From positions 1-64,000 of the forward strand of contig JAQXJC010000043.1 in NCBI GenBank assembly GCA_029008115.1: a DNA stretch of 64,000 nt, written 5' to 3'. The position numbers and the translations under genes were made by a program. This document shows, in pieces, positions 44,824 to 54,068 of this stretch. Within the stretch, counting starts at the first letter, position 1. Each line of letters begins with the position of its first letter. Source of the stretch: Desulfovibrionaceae bacterium (GTDB lineage Bacteria; Desulfobacterota; Desulfovibrionia; Desulfovibrionales; Desulfovibrionaceae). The notes below the pieces were generated by a model. It worked only from the letters and a program-made list of their open reading frames with translations. It was not told the origin of the DNA and searched no databases.

Positions 44824-45750
44824 ATGCTCGAACAGTCTCTTCCCTGTGCCGTGGCCCTGACGGCCTGTCCCAGCCATGATGCCACCGCCGTATCAAGGGC
44901 CGTGGGACAGGTGCTGGATGCATCCCGCTGGACGCCGCCGCGTGGCCGCGTGCTGGTAAAACCCAATCTGCTGCGGGCCGTGCCGCTGGCCTGCACGCAT
45001 CCGGCAGTGACGGCCGCCGCCTGCCGCTGGCTGATGGACTGCGGCGCCCGTCCGCTGGTGGCGGATTCTCCGGGCTTTGGCACGGCGCGAGGCGTGGCCG
45101 CGGCCATCGGCCTGGAAGATGCGCTGAAGCCGCTGGGGCTGAAGGTGCATGCGCTGGACGGGCCGGTGCCCGTCCCCCTGCGCGGGGGCGGGAGCTGGGG
45201 GGTTTCCCGCATGGCGCTGGAGGCGGAGGCTATTCTGTCCATTCCCCGCGTCAAGGCCCACACGCAGGTGCGGGTGACGCTGGCGGTGAAGAATCTGTTT
45301 GGCTGCATTTGCGGACTGGGCAAGGTCATGGCGCATGCCCGGCAGGGGGAGACGCTCACCTGCTTTACGGACGGCGTGGCGGATTTGCTGCTGGCATTGC
45401 CGCCGGCTGCCGGTCTGGCGGACGGCGTAACCGCCATGCATGGTACAGGCCCTTCGGGCGGACAGCCCTTTCCGCTGGGCTGCATTGGGGCATCGTCTTC
45501 GGCTGCCGCCCTGGATGTGGCCCTGTGCCGGATGCTGGGGCTGAAGCCGGAGACCTCGCCCATTTGGGATGCCCTGTGCCGTGCCGGCGTGGCACAGGCG
45601 CTGGCGGAGCCGACCTATCCCCTGCGTCGCCCGGAGGAGTTTTCAACGGAGGGATTCCGCCTGCCAGCCGAGCTGGCAGAGATTTCCTTCCGTCCGCGCC
45701 GTCTGCTGTGGAGTGTGCTGCGGCGCTGCTGGCGGAGCTGGTTTTCATAG
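44824..45750 (+). CDS. DUF362-domain protein
   Basis: 308 residues from the ATG at 44824; ribosome binding is weak and an in-frame ATG 30 bases earlier is the alternative. The DUF362 pattern is visible: V-L-V-K-P-N-L-L near 40, T-H-P-A-V-T-A-A, A-D-S-P-G-F-G-T-A near 80, and P-R-V-K-A-H-T-Q-V-R-V-T-L-A-V-K-N-L-F-G-C near 140. There are none of the ferredoxin cysteines that some DUF362 proteins carry. Function unknown. thiE follows 17 bases downstream, so the two probably form one transcript. Confidence 0.8.
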   Translation: MLEQSLPCAVALTACPSHDATAVSRAVGQVLDASRWTPPRGRVLVKPNLLRAVPLACTHPAVTAAACRWLMDCGARPLVADSPGFGTARGVAAAIGLEDALKPLGLKVHALDGPVPVPLRGGGSWGVSRMALEAEAILSIPRVKAHTQVRVTLAVKNLFGCICGLGKVMAHARQGETLTCFTDGVADLLLALPPAAGLADGVTAMHGTGPSGGQPFPLGCIGASSSAAALDVALCRMLGLKPETSPIWDALCRAGVAQALAEPTYPLRRPEEFSTEGFRLPAELAEISFRPRRLLWSVLRRCWRSWFS

Positions 45751-45767
45751 CAATACGGGAGTTAAAT

Positions 45768-46406
45768 ATGGCCAGAATCTTACCCGGAATGACCGATATT
45801 TATGCGTTGACAGACAGCCGCCTTTCTCTGGGGCGCGGCGTGGAGGAGGTGGCCCTGTCCCTGCTGGGCGCTGGCGTGCGTATTCTCCAGTACCGGGAAA
45901 AAAAGCTCAAGGGCGGTGCAATGCTGGAGGAATGCCGGCTGCTGCGGCGTCTGACCCGTGAGGCCGGGGCCTGCTTCATCGTCAATGATCATGTGGATAT
46001 TGCCATGCTGGTGGATGCGGACGGCGTGCATCTGGGGCAGGAGGACCTGCCGGTGCGGGAGGTGCGCCGCCTGCTGGGGCCGGACAAGATCATCGGCCTG
46101 TCCACGCATTCGCCGGAGCAGGCTCTGGCGGCGGAGGAGTGCGGCGCGGACTATATCGGCGTCGGCCCCATCTTTGCCACGCAGACCAAGGAGGATGTCT
46201 GCGCACCTGTGGGCTTTGACTATCTGGACTGGGTCGTGGCGCATGGCCGCCTGCCCTTTGTGGCCATAGGCGGCATCAAGGAAGGCAATATAGGCGCAGT
46301 GGCCCGGCATGGCGCGCGCTGCTGCGCGCTGGTTTCCGAGCTGGTGGGCGCGCCGGATATAGCCGCCAGAGTCGCGGCTGTGCGGGTGGCCATGCAGCGC
46401 GGCTGA
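45768..46406 (+). CDS. thiE: Thiamine-phosphate synthase
   Basis: 212 residues from the ATG at 45768 with GGGAG upstream; a longer frame overlaps the DUF362 gene. TIM barrel joining HMP-pyrophosphate and thiazole phosphate. Seen: Q-Y-R-E-K-K near 42, V-N-D-H-V-D-I-A near 74, D-G-V-H-L-G-Q-E-D-L near 89, G-V-G-P-I-F-A-T-Q-T-K near 134 and A-I-G-G-I near 168. There are no other thiamine genes beside it and no TPP-riboswitch-like leader that I can see. Confidence 0.92.
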   Translation: MARILPGMTDIYALTDSRLSLGRGVEEVALSLLGAGVRILQYREKKLKGGAMLEECRLLRRLTREAGACFIVNDHVDIAMLVDADGVHLGQEDLPVREVRRLLGPDKIIGLSTHSPEQALAAEECGADYIGVGPIFATQTKEDVCAPVGFDYLDWVVAHGRLPFVAIGGIKEGNIGAVARHGARCCALVSELVGAPDIAARVAAVRVAMQRG

Positions 46407-46715
46407 AGCCTCCGCATCCCGGCGGCATCCCGCCATGCCGCCGCCCGCCGGCGCCTCTGAAAAAAAGAATTATTTCACAGCATCCCTGCTGTTCCGCGCA
46501 TATTGGCGCTTTGCCGCAAATTTTGAACATCCAAACAGCAGAAGGGGGTTGTCATACCATTGTTTTTGGGATAAGTTACGCAATACTAGACTAGTACCCT
46601 GTGATTATTCCATTCTTGCAGATATGCAAGGGCGGCGCGGGAACAAGTCTATGGTGTGTCGCGTTTGCGCCCTTTGCGGGGGCTCACCTTCCTACATCAT
46701 CATCGGGGCAATGTT
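46407..46715 (+). promoter_or_regulatory. Control region upstream of the coo operon
   Basis: 309 bases without a gene. A hairpin GGCGGCAT/ATGCCGCC at 46421-46442 after thiE lacks Ts. An inverted repeat ACAGCA-N4-TGCTGT lies at 46477-46492. A possible promoter is TTGTCA (46549-46554), 17 bases, TAAGTT (46572-46577). I see no convincing CooA-type TGTCA-N6-TGACA site. The leader from that -10 to cooM would be about 140 bases. Confidence 0.4.
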
Positions 46716-49700
46716 ATGGAACAATCATTTTTAGGCACAGGAGCGTTTTCCCTACTCCATCTGCTGGGCATGCTTCTCATGCTGTGCGGCGCGTACAAAG
46801 CGGTCGCCAGCAAGGAAAATGTGCGCGGCTTGATTCTCTGGGGCGCGCTCGCTGACGTCGGTCTCGTCTGCATGGGGTTCGGCGCGGCTAACGCCATGGC
46901 GGCCACGGGCGTCATGCTGTTCATTCTTTTCCAGCTCGCCTCCCGCGCGCTGGCGCTGAAGGGGCTGTGCTCCCTGGCGCCTGCCGGGACCCCCTGCACG
47001 CTCACCGCGCTGGCCTCCGCCGGTGCGCGCAAGCCGCTTTCCGGCGCGCTGTTCGGACTGGGCATGCTGGCGGCTCTGGGCGGCTCTCCCTTCCTCGTTC
47101 CCGAAGGCCGCCTTTACATTATAAGCGGCATCTTCTCGGCCGGCACGTGGGGCGCTCTGCTCGGCGCGCTGGTCATGGCCGCCGTGTCCACGCTCTTTGT
47201 GTGGCTCACGGTGGATGCCGTGGCCACCATCTGCCTGAAGGGCGCGGACAACACGGAAAAGGACAGCAGCGACATCCCCGTCATGCTCATCGCCCTGGCG
47301 GCCGTTGTGGCGGTGTTCGGTCTGGCGCGCGGCGGCCTGTCCTCCGCCTTCGCCTCCATGTTCGGGGCGCAGCTGGCCCACGCCTCCTACACGCATCCTT
47401 CCTACCTCCTGCTGTACGCCGGCGCCTTCGTGGCCGCCATTGCCGGCTGGAAGAAGCCCGAGGTGCGCGGCATCGTCGGCACGGCCTTCACCGCCGCCGC
47501 CTTCGTGGCCACGCTCTTTGTGGAATGCGCGCCGGTGGCCCGCCTCTTCGCCGTCATCGTGACCTTTGTTGCGCTGGTCGTCTGCGTGTACTCTCTGGGC
47601 TACATGGCGCATGCGCACCGGCAGGGTTCCTACTGGTTCTTCCTGCTGCTGACCTTCGCCTCCCTGGTGGGCATCGTCACCTCCCCCGACATGGGCGCCA
47701 TGTACGGCTACTGGGAGCTGATGACCTTTGCCTCCTACTTCCTCGTCGTGCATGAGAACGATGTTACCGCGCGTGACGCCGGTCTCAAGTACTACGTCAT
47801 GTGCGCCGGCGGCGCCTTTGTCATGCTGCCCGGCCTGGTGCTGCTGGGCGGTGGCAGCACGGCTCTTTCCGCCGTGCCCGCCGTGGCCGGGGCCATGCCT
47901 CCGTGGCTGCTGAAGGCCGCCCTGGTCATGGTGCTGGCGGGCTTTGCCGTCAAGGCCGGTCTGGTGCCGCTGCACAGCTGGCTGCCGGACGCCCACCCCG
48001 CGGCTCCCTCTTCGGTGTCCGGCCCCCTGTCCGGTATCATCACCAAGATGGGCTTCTTCGGCATCGTGACCGTGATTCTCGGCCAGGCCGGCGTTGCCGC
48101 TCAGGCCATCCCCGGCTATTCCGGTCTTTCCTGGATCGGCTATGCCATTACATTCATGGGCGGGATTACGCTGATTTACGGCGAATTCATGGCCCTGCAG
48201 CAGGACGACATCAAGCGCATGCTGGCCTACTCGACGCTGGGGCAGGTTGGTGAAATCGCGCTGGTGCTCGGCCTCGGCACGTGGCTGGCGACGGCGGGCG
48301 CGCTGGCGCACGTCTTCAACCATGCGCTCATGAAGGACCTGCTCTTCCTGGGCGCCGGCGCTCTCATCCTGCGCGTCGGCAGCCGCAAGCTGGCGGATAT
48401 GCGCGGTCTTGGCCAGCAGATGCCCTGGACCGTTACCTGCATGGCCGTGGGCCTCATCTCCATCATGGGCCTGCCGCCCTTCGCCGGCTTCTTCAGCAAG
48501 TATCTCATGATTCAGGCCGCGGTGGACGCGGGCTACATCTGGCTGGCGGCCCTTATTCTGGGCGGTTCGCTGGTGGGCGCCGTGTACTACACGCGCATCC
48601 TCAAGGTTCTCGTCTTTGAAGAGCGTCCCGCGGACGCGCCCGTGGTGCAGGAGGCTCCGCTCTCCATGCGTCTGGCCATGGGCGTGCTGGCGCTGGGCTG
48701 CCTCGTGGTGGGCCTGGCCCCGCAGATGTGGATGGAGCTGGTCGCCCCCGTGGCGTCCGCCTGCTTCGCCCCTGCCGGTAACGAATCCCTGATTCTTTCT
48801 TCCGTGTTCGTGCCGTGGCCGCTGTATGTGGCTCTGCCCATCTTCTGCTGCTTCGTGCCTGCCTTCTTCAGGAACGATCGCAAGAAGGCCGGCTGGTCTG
48901 CCGTGGCCATTCTGCTGGCCACCGCGCTGCTGGTCATGATTTTCGGTCGCGAACTGGATACCCTTTCCTACTGCTTTGCGCTCATCGTGCCGCTGTTCGG
49001 CGCGCTGAACATGGTGTACGCCATCAGCTACATGGATCACAGCCACACGCAGTGGCGCTTCTACTGCGCCTTCCTGTGCATGGCCGGCGGTCTTGTGGGC
49101 GTGGCGTCCAGCCAGTATCTCTTCAGCTTCTTCCTGTTCTGGGAAATCATGTCCTCGTGGACGCTGTACATGACGCTGGCGCATGACGGCACCAAGATCG
49201 CCCTGCGCGAAGCCTTCAAGTACTTCTTCTTCAACGTGCTGGGCGCCGGCTTCATCTTCGTGGGCGTCTGCGTCCTCGGCGCCTACACGCCGCTGACCAC
49301 GGTGCTGATCGTCAAGGCCGTGCCCGCCATGCCTTCCTGGGCCGCCACGCTGGGCTTCTCCCTGCTGGCCATCGGCTTTGTCATGAAGGCCGCGCAGCTG
49401 CCCTTCCGTATTGACTGGCAGATGCACCCGGCCGTGGCTCCCACGCCGGTTTCCGGCTACATCTCCTCCGTGCTGCTGAAGAGCGCCATTCTCGGTCTTG
49501 TGAAGCTCTTCATGCTGCTGGGCGGCGGTCTGGCCCTTGCCGGCATCCTGAACGTTGACCATCAGCGCATCGTGACCACCATTGTCATGTGGGTGGGCGG
49601 CATCACCATCGTCATGGCGGCTGTGCAGGCCATGCTGGCCAACAAGCTGAAGCTGGTGTTCATCTACTCCACCGTCAGCCAGATCGGCTACATGGTGCTG

Positions 49701-50468
49701 GCCGTTGCCGTGGGCTCCGCGCTGGGCTATGCCGGCGGTCTGCTGCACGTGGCGAACCATGTGTTCTTCAAGGACCTGCTCTTCCTCATCTGCGGCGCTG
49801 TCATGTTCCAGACGCACAAGGATGACCTTGACGCTCTGGGCGGCATCGGCCGCAAGATGCCCTTCACGCTGACCATGTTCGCCATTGGCGGCCTGTCCCT
49901 GGTGGGCATTCCCCCGACCAGCGGCTTCACCTCCAAGTGGATTATCTACCATGCGCTGATGCAGGCCGGCGAACCCTTCCTGGCCATGCTTTCCCTCATC
50001 GGCAGCGTGGTGACGCTGGCCTACATCGCCAAGTTCCTGCATGCCGCCTTCCTGGGCGAACCGTCCACGGAAGTGACGGAAGTGGCCGACGCGCCCTTCC
50101 TGATGAAGGTTCCCATGGGCATTCTGGGCTTCGGCTGCGTGCTGACCGGCGTCTTCCCCGGCCTGATGCTCGGCCCCATCAACGCGATCATCGCCGAATA
50201 CGGCATGAAGCCTCTGGAAGTGGGCGTCACCGGCCTCCTTTCCGGCCCCGGCGCGTGGAACGCCACCGGCATGGCCGTGCTGATGGTTATCGCCTTTGTG
50301 GGCGCGTGGAAGGCTGTCACCTACTTCGTGAACACCAACAACCGTCCCATCGACGTGCATTCCTGCGGTCTCGATCCTGAAAAGGCCGTCAGCCGCATGC
50401 ATCCGTCCAGCATCTACGGCGGCATTCCGCAGATTCTGCGCGGCTCCGCTCCCAAGGAGGAGAATTAA
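46716..50468 (+). CDS. cooM: Coo hydrogenase antiporter-like subunit CooM
   Basis: 1250 residues from the ATG at 46716, almost entirely membrane. Two Mrp/NuoL-type antiporter modules are fused. The first (about 330-600) has the key Lys in V-K-A-G-L-V-P-L-H-S-W-L-P-D-A-H near 412. The second (about 840-1130) has V-M-K-A-A-Q-L-P-F-R near 890 and M-H-P-A-V-A-P-T-P-V-S-G. Single large fused subunits of this kind are known from CooM of Rhodospirillum rubrum and Desulfovibrio. It should move protons or sodium ions coupled to electron flow from ferredoxin to the NiFe site. First gene of an eight-gene operon; start region has only a weak GGGG. Confidence 0.93.
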   Translation: MEQSFLGTGAFSLLHLLGMLLMLCGAYKAVASKENVRGLILWGALADVGLVCMGFGAANAMAATGVMLFILFQLASRALALKGLCSLAPAGTPCTLTALASAGARKPLSGALFGLGMLAALGGSPFLVPEGRLYIISGIFSAGTWGALLGALVMAAVSTLFVWLTVDAVATICLKGADNTEKDSSDIPVMLIALAAVVAVFGLARGGLSSAFASMFGAQLAHASYTHPSYLLLYAGAFVAAIAGWKKPEVRGIVGTAFTAAAFVATLFVECAPVARLFAVIVTFVALVVCVYSLGYMAHAHRQGSYWFFLLLTFASLVGIVTSPDMGAMYGYWELMTFASYFLVVHENDVTARDAGLKYYVMCAGGAFVMLPGLVLLGGGSTALSAVPAVAGAMPPWLLKAALVMVLAGFAVKAGLVPLHSWLPDAHPAAPSSVSGPLSGIITKMGFFGIVTVILGQAGVAAQAIPGYSGLSWIGYAITFMGGITLIYGEFMALQQDDIKRMLAYSTLGQVGEIALVLGLGTWLATAGALAHVFNHALMKDLLFLGAGALILRVGSRKLADMRGLGQQMPWTVTCMAVGLISIMGLPPFAGFFSKYLMIQAAVDAGYIWLAALILGGSLVGAVYYTRILKVLVFEERPADAPVVQEAPLSMRLAMGVLALGCLVVGLAPQMWMELVAPVASACFAPAGNESLILSSVFVPWPLYVALPIFCCFVPAFFRNDRKKAGWSAVAILLATALLVMIFGRELDTLSYCFALIVPLFGALNMVYAISYMDHSHTQWRFYCAFLCMAGGLVGVASSQYLFSFFLFWEIMSSWTLYMTLAHDGTKIALREAFKYFFFNVLGAGFIFVGVCVLGAYTPLTTVLIVKAVPAMPSWAATLGFSLLAIGFVMKAAQLPFRIDWQMHPAVAPTPVSGYISSVLLKSAILGLVKLFMLLGGGLALAGILNVDHQRIVTTIVMWVGGITIVMAAVQAMLANKLKLVFIYSTVSQIGYMVLAVAVGSALGYAGGLLHVANHVFFKDLLFLICGAVMFQTHKDDLDALGGIGRKMPFTLTMFAIGGLSLVGIPPTSGFTSKWIIYHALMQAGEPFLAMLSLIGSVVTLAYIAKFLHAAFLGEPSTEVTEVADAPFLMKVPMGILGFGCVLTGVFPGLMLGPINAIIAEYGMKPLEVGVTGLLSGPGAWNATGMAVLMVIAFVGAWKAVTYFVNTNNRPIDVHSCGLDPEKAVSRMHPSSIYGGIPQILRGSAPKEEN

Positions 50469-50471
50469 GCC

Positions 50472-51434
50472 ATGCTTGACACCATTCTGGCTATTCTGCA
50501 CATGCTCATCTTCCCCGGCGGCATCTTCGCGCTGGCCGTGGCCCTGCTCTTCAAAGGGCTGGACCGCCGCATCGCCGCGCGTGTCCAGCGCCGCGTGGGC
50601 CCGCCGCTGATCCAGCCCGTGCTGGACATCGCCAAGCTGCTGACCAAGGAAACCCTCATCCCCAAGACCGCCCACCGCACGGCCTTCATCATGGCTCCCG
50701 TGCTGGGCTTCACCGGCATGGCCGTGTGCGCTGCCTTCATCCCGGTGAGCGGCGTGTTTGACGGCCTGACCAACATGGGCGACCTGCTGGTCCTCTTCTA
50801 CCTGCTGCCCATTCCGGCCATCGCCCTGATGCTGGGTGCGGCCGCCTCTTCCTCCACCTTCGGTTCGGTGGGCTTCTCGCGCGAGATGCTGATGATGCTC
50901 GCCTACGAAGTGCCGCTGCTGGCCGTCATGCTGGCCGTGGCCATGCTGGTGGGCAAGAGCACGGGCGCCGGCGCGGAATTCTCTCTGGCCAACATCATCG
51001 CCTTCCAGGAGTCCAACGGCCAGCTGGGCTTCAATCCGGTCATGATTCCCGCCATGGTGGCCTACCTCATCTTCCTGCCCGGTACGCTGGGCGTGGTTCC
51101 CTTCGATATTCCTGAAGCGGAAACGGAAGTGCTGGAAGGCCCCCTGCTGGAATACGGCGGCCCGCTGCTGGCCCTGTATCATGTGGGTTCGGCTCTGAAG
51201 ACCTTTGTGGTGCTCGGCCTTGGCGTGGCCCTGTTCTTCCCCGGCACGCTGTGCGACTTCGCTCCGGTGAACCTCGTGTGGTTCGTGGTGAAGTGCTTCC
51301 TGCTGATGCTGGTGGCCGTTACCGTGGTGCGTGCCTCCACGGGACGTTTCCGCATCGATCAGGCCTTCTGGTTCTATGTGAAATTCCCCACCGTGCTTTC
51401 CCTCATCAGTCTGGTGCTGGTCTGGTGGATGTAG
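50472..51434 (+). CDS. cooK: Coo hydrogenase membrane subunit CooK (NuoH-like)
   Basis: 320 residues with eight membrane helices, homologous to complex I NuoH and EchB. The signature R-V-G-P-P-L-I-Q-P-V-L-D-I-A-K-L-L-T-K-E follows the first helix near residue 38. The later D-I-P-E-A-E-T-E-V-L-E-G-P-L-L-E-Y-G-G acidic loop contacts the quinone-site equivalent. It anchors the soluble arm of the hydrogenase in the membrane. It starts three bases after the cooM stop. Confidence 0.93.
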   Translation: MLDTILAILHMLIFPGGIFALAVALLFKGLDRRIAARVQRRVGPPLIQPVLDIAKLLTKETLIPKTAHRTAFIMAPVLGFTGMAVCAAFIPVSGVFDGLTNMGDLLVLFYLLPIPAIALMLGAAASSSTFGSVGFSREMLMMLAYEVPLLAVMLAVAMLVGKSTGAGAEFSLANIIAFQESNGQLGFNPVMIPAMVAYLIFLPGTLGVVPFDIPEAETEVLEGPLLEYGGPLLALYHVGSALKTFVVLGLGVALFFPGTLCDFAPVNLVWFVVKCFLLMLVAVTVVRASTGRFRIDQAFWFYVKFPTVLSLISLVLVWWM

Positions 51435-51443
51435 GAGGTTCCT

Positions 51444-51890
51444 GTGAGCGACATTCTCAATAAACTCTCCGTTCGGTCGCCCTGGCTCTTTCGTATCAAT
51501 GCCGGGTCGTGCAATGGCTGCGACGTGGAACTGGCCACGACGGCCTGCATTCCCCGCTATGACGTGGAGCGCTTCGGCTGCCGGTACTGCGGCAGCCCGC
51601 GCCACGCGGACATCGTGCTGATTACCGGCCCGCTGACCGCCCGCGTGAAGGACAAGGTACTGAAGGTGTGGGACGAAATTCCCAACCCCAAAGTCACTGT
51701 GGCTGTGGGCATCTGTCCCATTTCCGGCGGCGTGTTCCGCGAGGGCTATTCCATCGTGGGCCCCATCGACCGCTACATTCCCGTGGATGTGAACGTGCCC
51801 GGCTGCCCGCCGCGTCCCCAGGCCATCCTGGAAGGCGTGGTGCTGGCCAAGCAGATATGGATGAAAAAGCTGGGACTGGTGGAGGGTTAA
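51444..51890 (+). CDS. cooL: Coo hydrogenase small subunit CooL (NuoB-like)
   Basis: 148 residues starting with GTG at 51444, TAGGAGG upstream. It carries the proximal 4Fe-4S cluster: C23 and C26 in G-S-C-N-G-C-D-V-E, then G-I-C-P-I-S-G-G and P-G-C-P-P-R-P complete the four ligands. It is the NiFe small-subunit/NuoB equivalent, without signal peptide, so the enzyme faces the cytoplasm. One base separates its stop from cooX. Confidence 0.95.
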   Translation: MSDILNKLSVRSPWLFRINAGSCNGCDVELATTACIPRYDVERFGCRYCGSPRHADIVLITGPLTARVKDKVLKVWDEIPNPKVTVAVGICPISGGVFREGYSIVGPIDRYIPVDVNVPGCPPRPQAILEGVVLAKQIWMKKLGLVEG

Positions 51891-51891
51891 T

Positions 51892-52422
51892 ATGGCTGGC
51901 TTTCTGAAAGTGCTTCTGCGCAACGCCCTCCAAGGGCCGAGCACGGACCCCTATCCGTTCGCCCCTACCTTCAGCCCGAAGGAAATCCGCGGGCAGGTGG
52001 TTGTCGATCCGGAAAAGTGCATGGGATGCGGCATCTGCGACTATACCTGCGTCGCCGGGGCCATCCACATTGACAAGCGCGAGGACGGGCATACCATCAC
52101 TGTGTACCACAATGCCTGCTGCCGCTGTGCCAACTGCTACAAGTACTGCCCTGTGGGCGCCATCTATCTGACGGATAACTGGCATTCCGCCCACGATCAT
52201 GCCGTGCAGTACGAGCAGATTGAACAGCAGGTCATTACCAAGGAACACTGCCTGAACTGCGGCGAGCCCATCCGGCCCATTCCTCTGGAACTGGCCACCA
52301 GGCTGTATGCGGGCAAGGATGACATTGACCCTGACCACGTGCGCCATCTGTGCCCCAAGTGCCGCCAGATGGAAGACGCCCGCCGCCTTCACAACAGTCT
52401 GGCGAAGCCGGAACAGGCGTAG
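51892..52422 (+). CDS. cooX: Coo hydrogenase ferredoxin subunit CooX
   Basis: 176 residues, NuoI/EchF-like. Two 4Fe-4S motifs: C-M-G-C-G-I-C-D-Y-T-C near residue 44 and C-C-R-C-A-N-C-Y-K-Y-C-P near 76. A C-terminal extension has two C-x-x-C pairs (H-C-L-N-C-G and C-P-K-C) that could bind zinc. It passes electrons from CooF toward CooL. Confidence 0.93.
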   Translation: MAGFLKVLLRNALQGPSTDPYPFAPTFSPKEIRGQVVVDPEKCMGCGICDYTCVAGAIHIDKREDGHTITVYHNACCRCANCYKYCPVGAIYLTDNWHSAHDHAVQYEQIEQQVITKEHCLNCGEPIRPIPLELATRLYAGKDDIDPDHVRHLCPKCRQMEDARRLHNSLAKPEQA

Positions 52423-52440
52423 CCGGCGGGAGGAGACCTT

Positions 52441-52980
52441 ATGGAAATCAAAAGATTCGGCGATTCCGAACTGATAGCGGCGCTGTCCCCCCTGGCTACC
52501 GGAGAAAATGCGGTGCGCCAGACGGCCGACATGTATGGCAACAGCCAGCACTGGTTCAGGCTGGACGAGCCTGCCAAGCTGGTACCCGCCGCCGCAGAGC
52601 TGGCCGGGAAGGGCGCCCGCCTGACCATGATCAGCGCCTGCCGCCGCGTCATGGAAACCCTGACGCAGGACATCTGCTATCACTTCGAGCTGAAGGGCAT
52701 GCTCTACACGCTGACGGTTACGCTGACCGAAGCCTGTCCCGCTGTGCCCTCCATTACGAAGTTCTTCCTGAACGCGGACTGGCATGAACGGGAAATGATC
52801 GAACTGTACGGCATTCCCGTGAGTGATCAGCCCAACCCCAACCGCCTCTTCCTGGACGAGGTGCTGGATGCCGGCCTGCTGAACGGCGCGGTTCCCCTCT
52901 CGGTCATGATGAACGGCGCCTGCTCTACCGACCTGTGGGAGCGCATTCTGCAGGGGCGCCAGCAGAAGGAGGCTGAATAA
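52441..52980 (+). CDS. cooU: Coo hydrogenase subunit CooU (NuoC-like)
   Basis: 179 residues. The C-terminal half has the NuoC/30-kDa signature: P-A-V-P-S-I-T-K-F-F near 105, then D-W-H-E-R-E-M-I-E-L-Y-G-I near 117. No cofactor ligands; it is a structural part of the hydrogenase arm. Good GGAGGAG before the ATG. Its stop overlaps the cooH start by one base. Confidence 0.9.
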   Translation: MEIKRFGDSELIAALSPLATGENAVRQTADMYGNSQHWFRLDEPAKLVPAAAELAGKGARLTMISACRRVMETLTQDICYHFELKGMLYTLTVTLTEACPAVPSITKFFLNADWHEREMIELYGIPVSDQPNPNRLFLDEVLDAGLLNGAVPLSVMMNGACSTDLWERILQGRQQKEAE

Positions 52981-54068
52981 TGAGCGAGACCAGAACATTC
53001 TCCATGCCGCTTGGCCCTGTGCACGTCGCTCTGGAAGAGCCCGTGTACTTCAACCTGACGGTTGAAGGTGAAACCGTGCGCAAGGTGCACCTGACCAGCG
53101 GCCATGTGCACCGCGGCATGGAAGCCATGGCCATGCAGCGCAACTTCTACAAAAATGCCACGCTGGTGGAACGTGTGTGCTCGCTGTGCTCCAACAGCCA
53201 CTCCTTCACCTATACCAACGTGGTGGAAAACGCACTGCGCATGCAGATTCCCGCCCGCTCGCGCTACCTGCGCGTCATGGCCGAGGAAATCAAGCGCATT
53301 GCCTCCCACCTGTTCAACACGGCCATCCAGGCGCATATCATCGGCTTCGGCTCGCTGTTCATGCACGTGATGGAAGTGCGCGAGATCATGCAGGACGTGA
53401 AGGAAACGCTGTATGGCAACCGCATGAATATGGCGGCCAACTGCATCGGAGGCTCCAAGTATGATCTGCCGCGGGAAAAGATGGATTATCTCGCCAAGCA
53501 GCTGGACATCATTGAGCCGCAGCTGCGCGAGATTCAGGATATCTATGCCAACGATCCCATGATCCGCACCCGCACCTACGGCCTTGGCCTGCTCCCGCAG
53601 AAGGACGCCATCGCCCTGGGCGTGGTGGGCCCCGTGGCCCGTGGTTCCGGCTTGAAGGTGGACTGCCGCAAGGATACGCCCTATGCCGCCTATGACGAGC
53701 TGGACTTCGACGTGATTACCCGTGACGGCTGCTGCGCGTGGTCCCGCGTGCAGGTGCGCATGGCGGAATGCTTCGAGTCCATCAAGCTGCTGCGCCAGTG
53801 CATGGAACGCATTCCCGAAGGCCCCATCGTCACTCCTGTGCCGGACTTCATTGCCAACGAGGCCGTGGCCCGTACCGAGGCCCCGCGCGGCGAGGTCTTC
53901 TACTATGTCCGTACCGATGGAACCGACACTCCCGTGCGCCTGAAGTGGCGTGTGCCCTCCTATATGAACTGGGAGGCTCTGGGCGTGATGATGAAGGACT
54001 GCAAGGTGGCTGACGTGGCGCTGATCACGAACAGCATCGACCCCTGCGTCTCCTGCACGGAACGCTAG
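52980..54068 (+). CDS. cooH: Coo NiFe-hydrogenase large subunit CooH
   Basis: 362 residues. The NiFe site ligands are present: R-V-C-S-L-C-S-N-S-H near 64-73 and the C-terminal D-P-C-V-S-C-T-E-R, with Cys 356 and 359 only three residues from the end. Unlike most NiFe large subunits there is no C-terminal extension to be clipped off, a known trait of CooH as I recall. It reduces protons to H2 (or the reverse) in the cytoplasm. The paired C-x-x-C motifs show it is a true hydrogenase and not a complex I NuoD. hypA follows with no gap. Confidence 0.95.
   Translation: MSETRTFSMPLGPVHVALEEPVYFNLTVEGETVRKVHLTSGHVHRGMEAMAMQRNFYKNATLVERVCSLCSNSHSFTYTNVVENALRMQIPARSRYLRVMAEEIKRIASHLFNTAIQAHIIGFGSLFMHVMEVREIMQDVKETLYGNRMNMAANCIGGSKYDLPREKMDYLAKQLDIIEPQLREIQDIYANDPMIRTRTYGLGLLPQKDAIALGVVGPVARGSGLKVDCRKDTPYAAYDELDFDVITRDGCCAWSRVQVRMAECFESIKLLRQCMERIPEGPIVTPVPDFIANEAVARTEAPRGEVFYYVRTDGTDTPVRLKWRVPSYMNWEALGVMMKDCKVADVALITNSIDPCVSCTER

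Noticed and set aside
46407-46715. TPP or other riboswitch near thiE or the coo leader
   Set aside because: No conserved TPP-aptamer pieces can be seen, and thiE itself follows a DUF362 gene with no leader.
46752-51944. A 1730-aa open frame on the minus strand opposite the coo genes
   Set aside because: It is His-, Gly- and Gln-rich shadow coding caused by the strong codon bias of cooM/cooK/cooL on the other strand.
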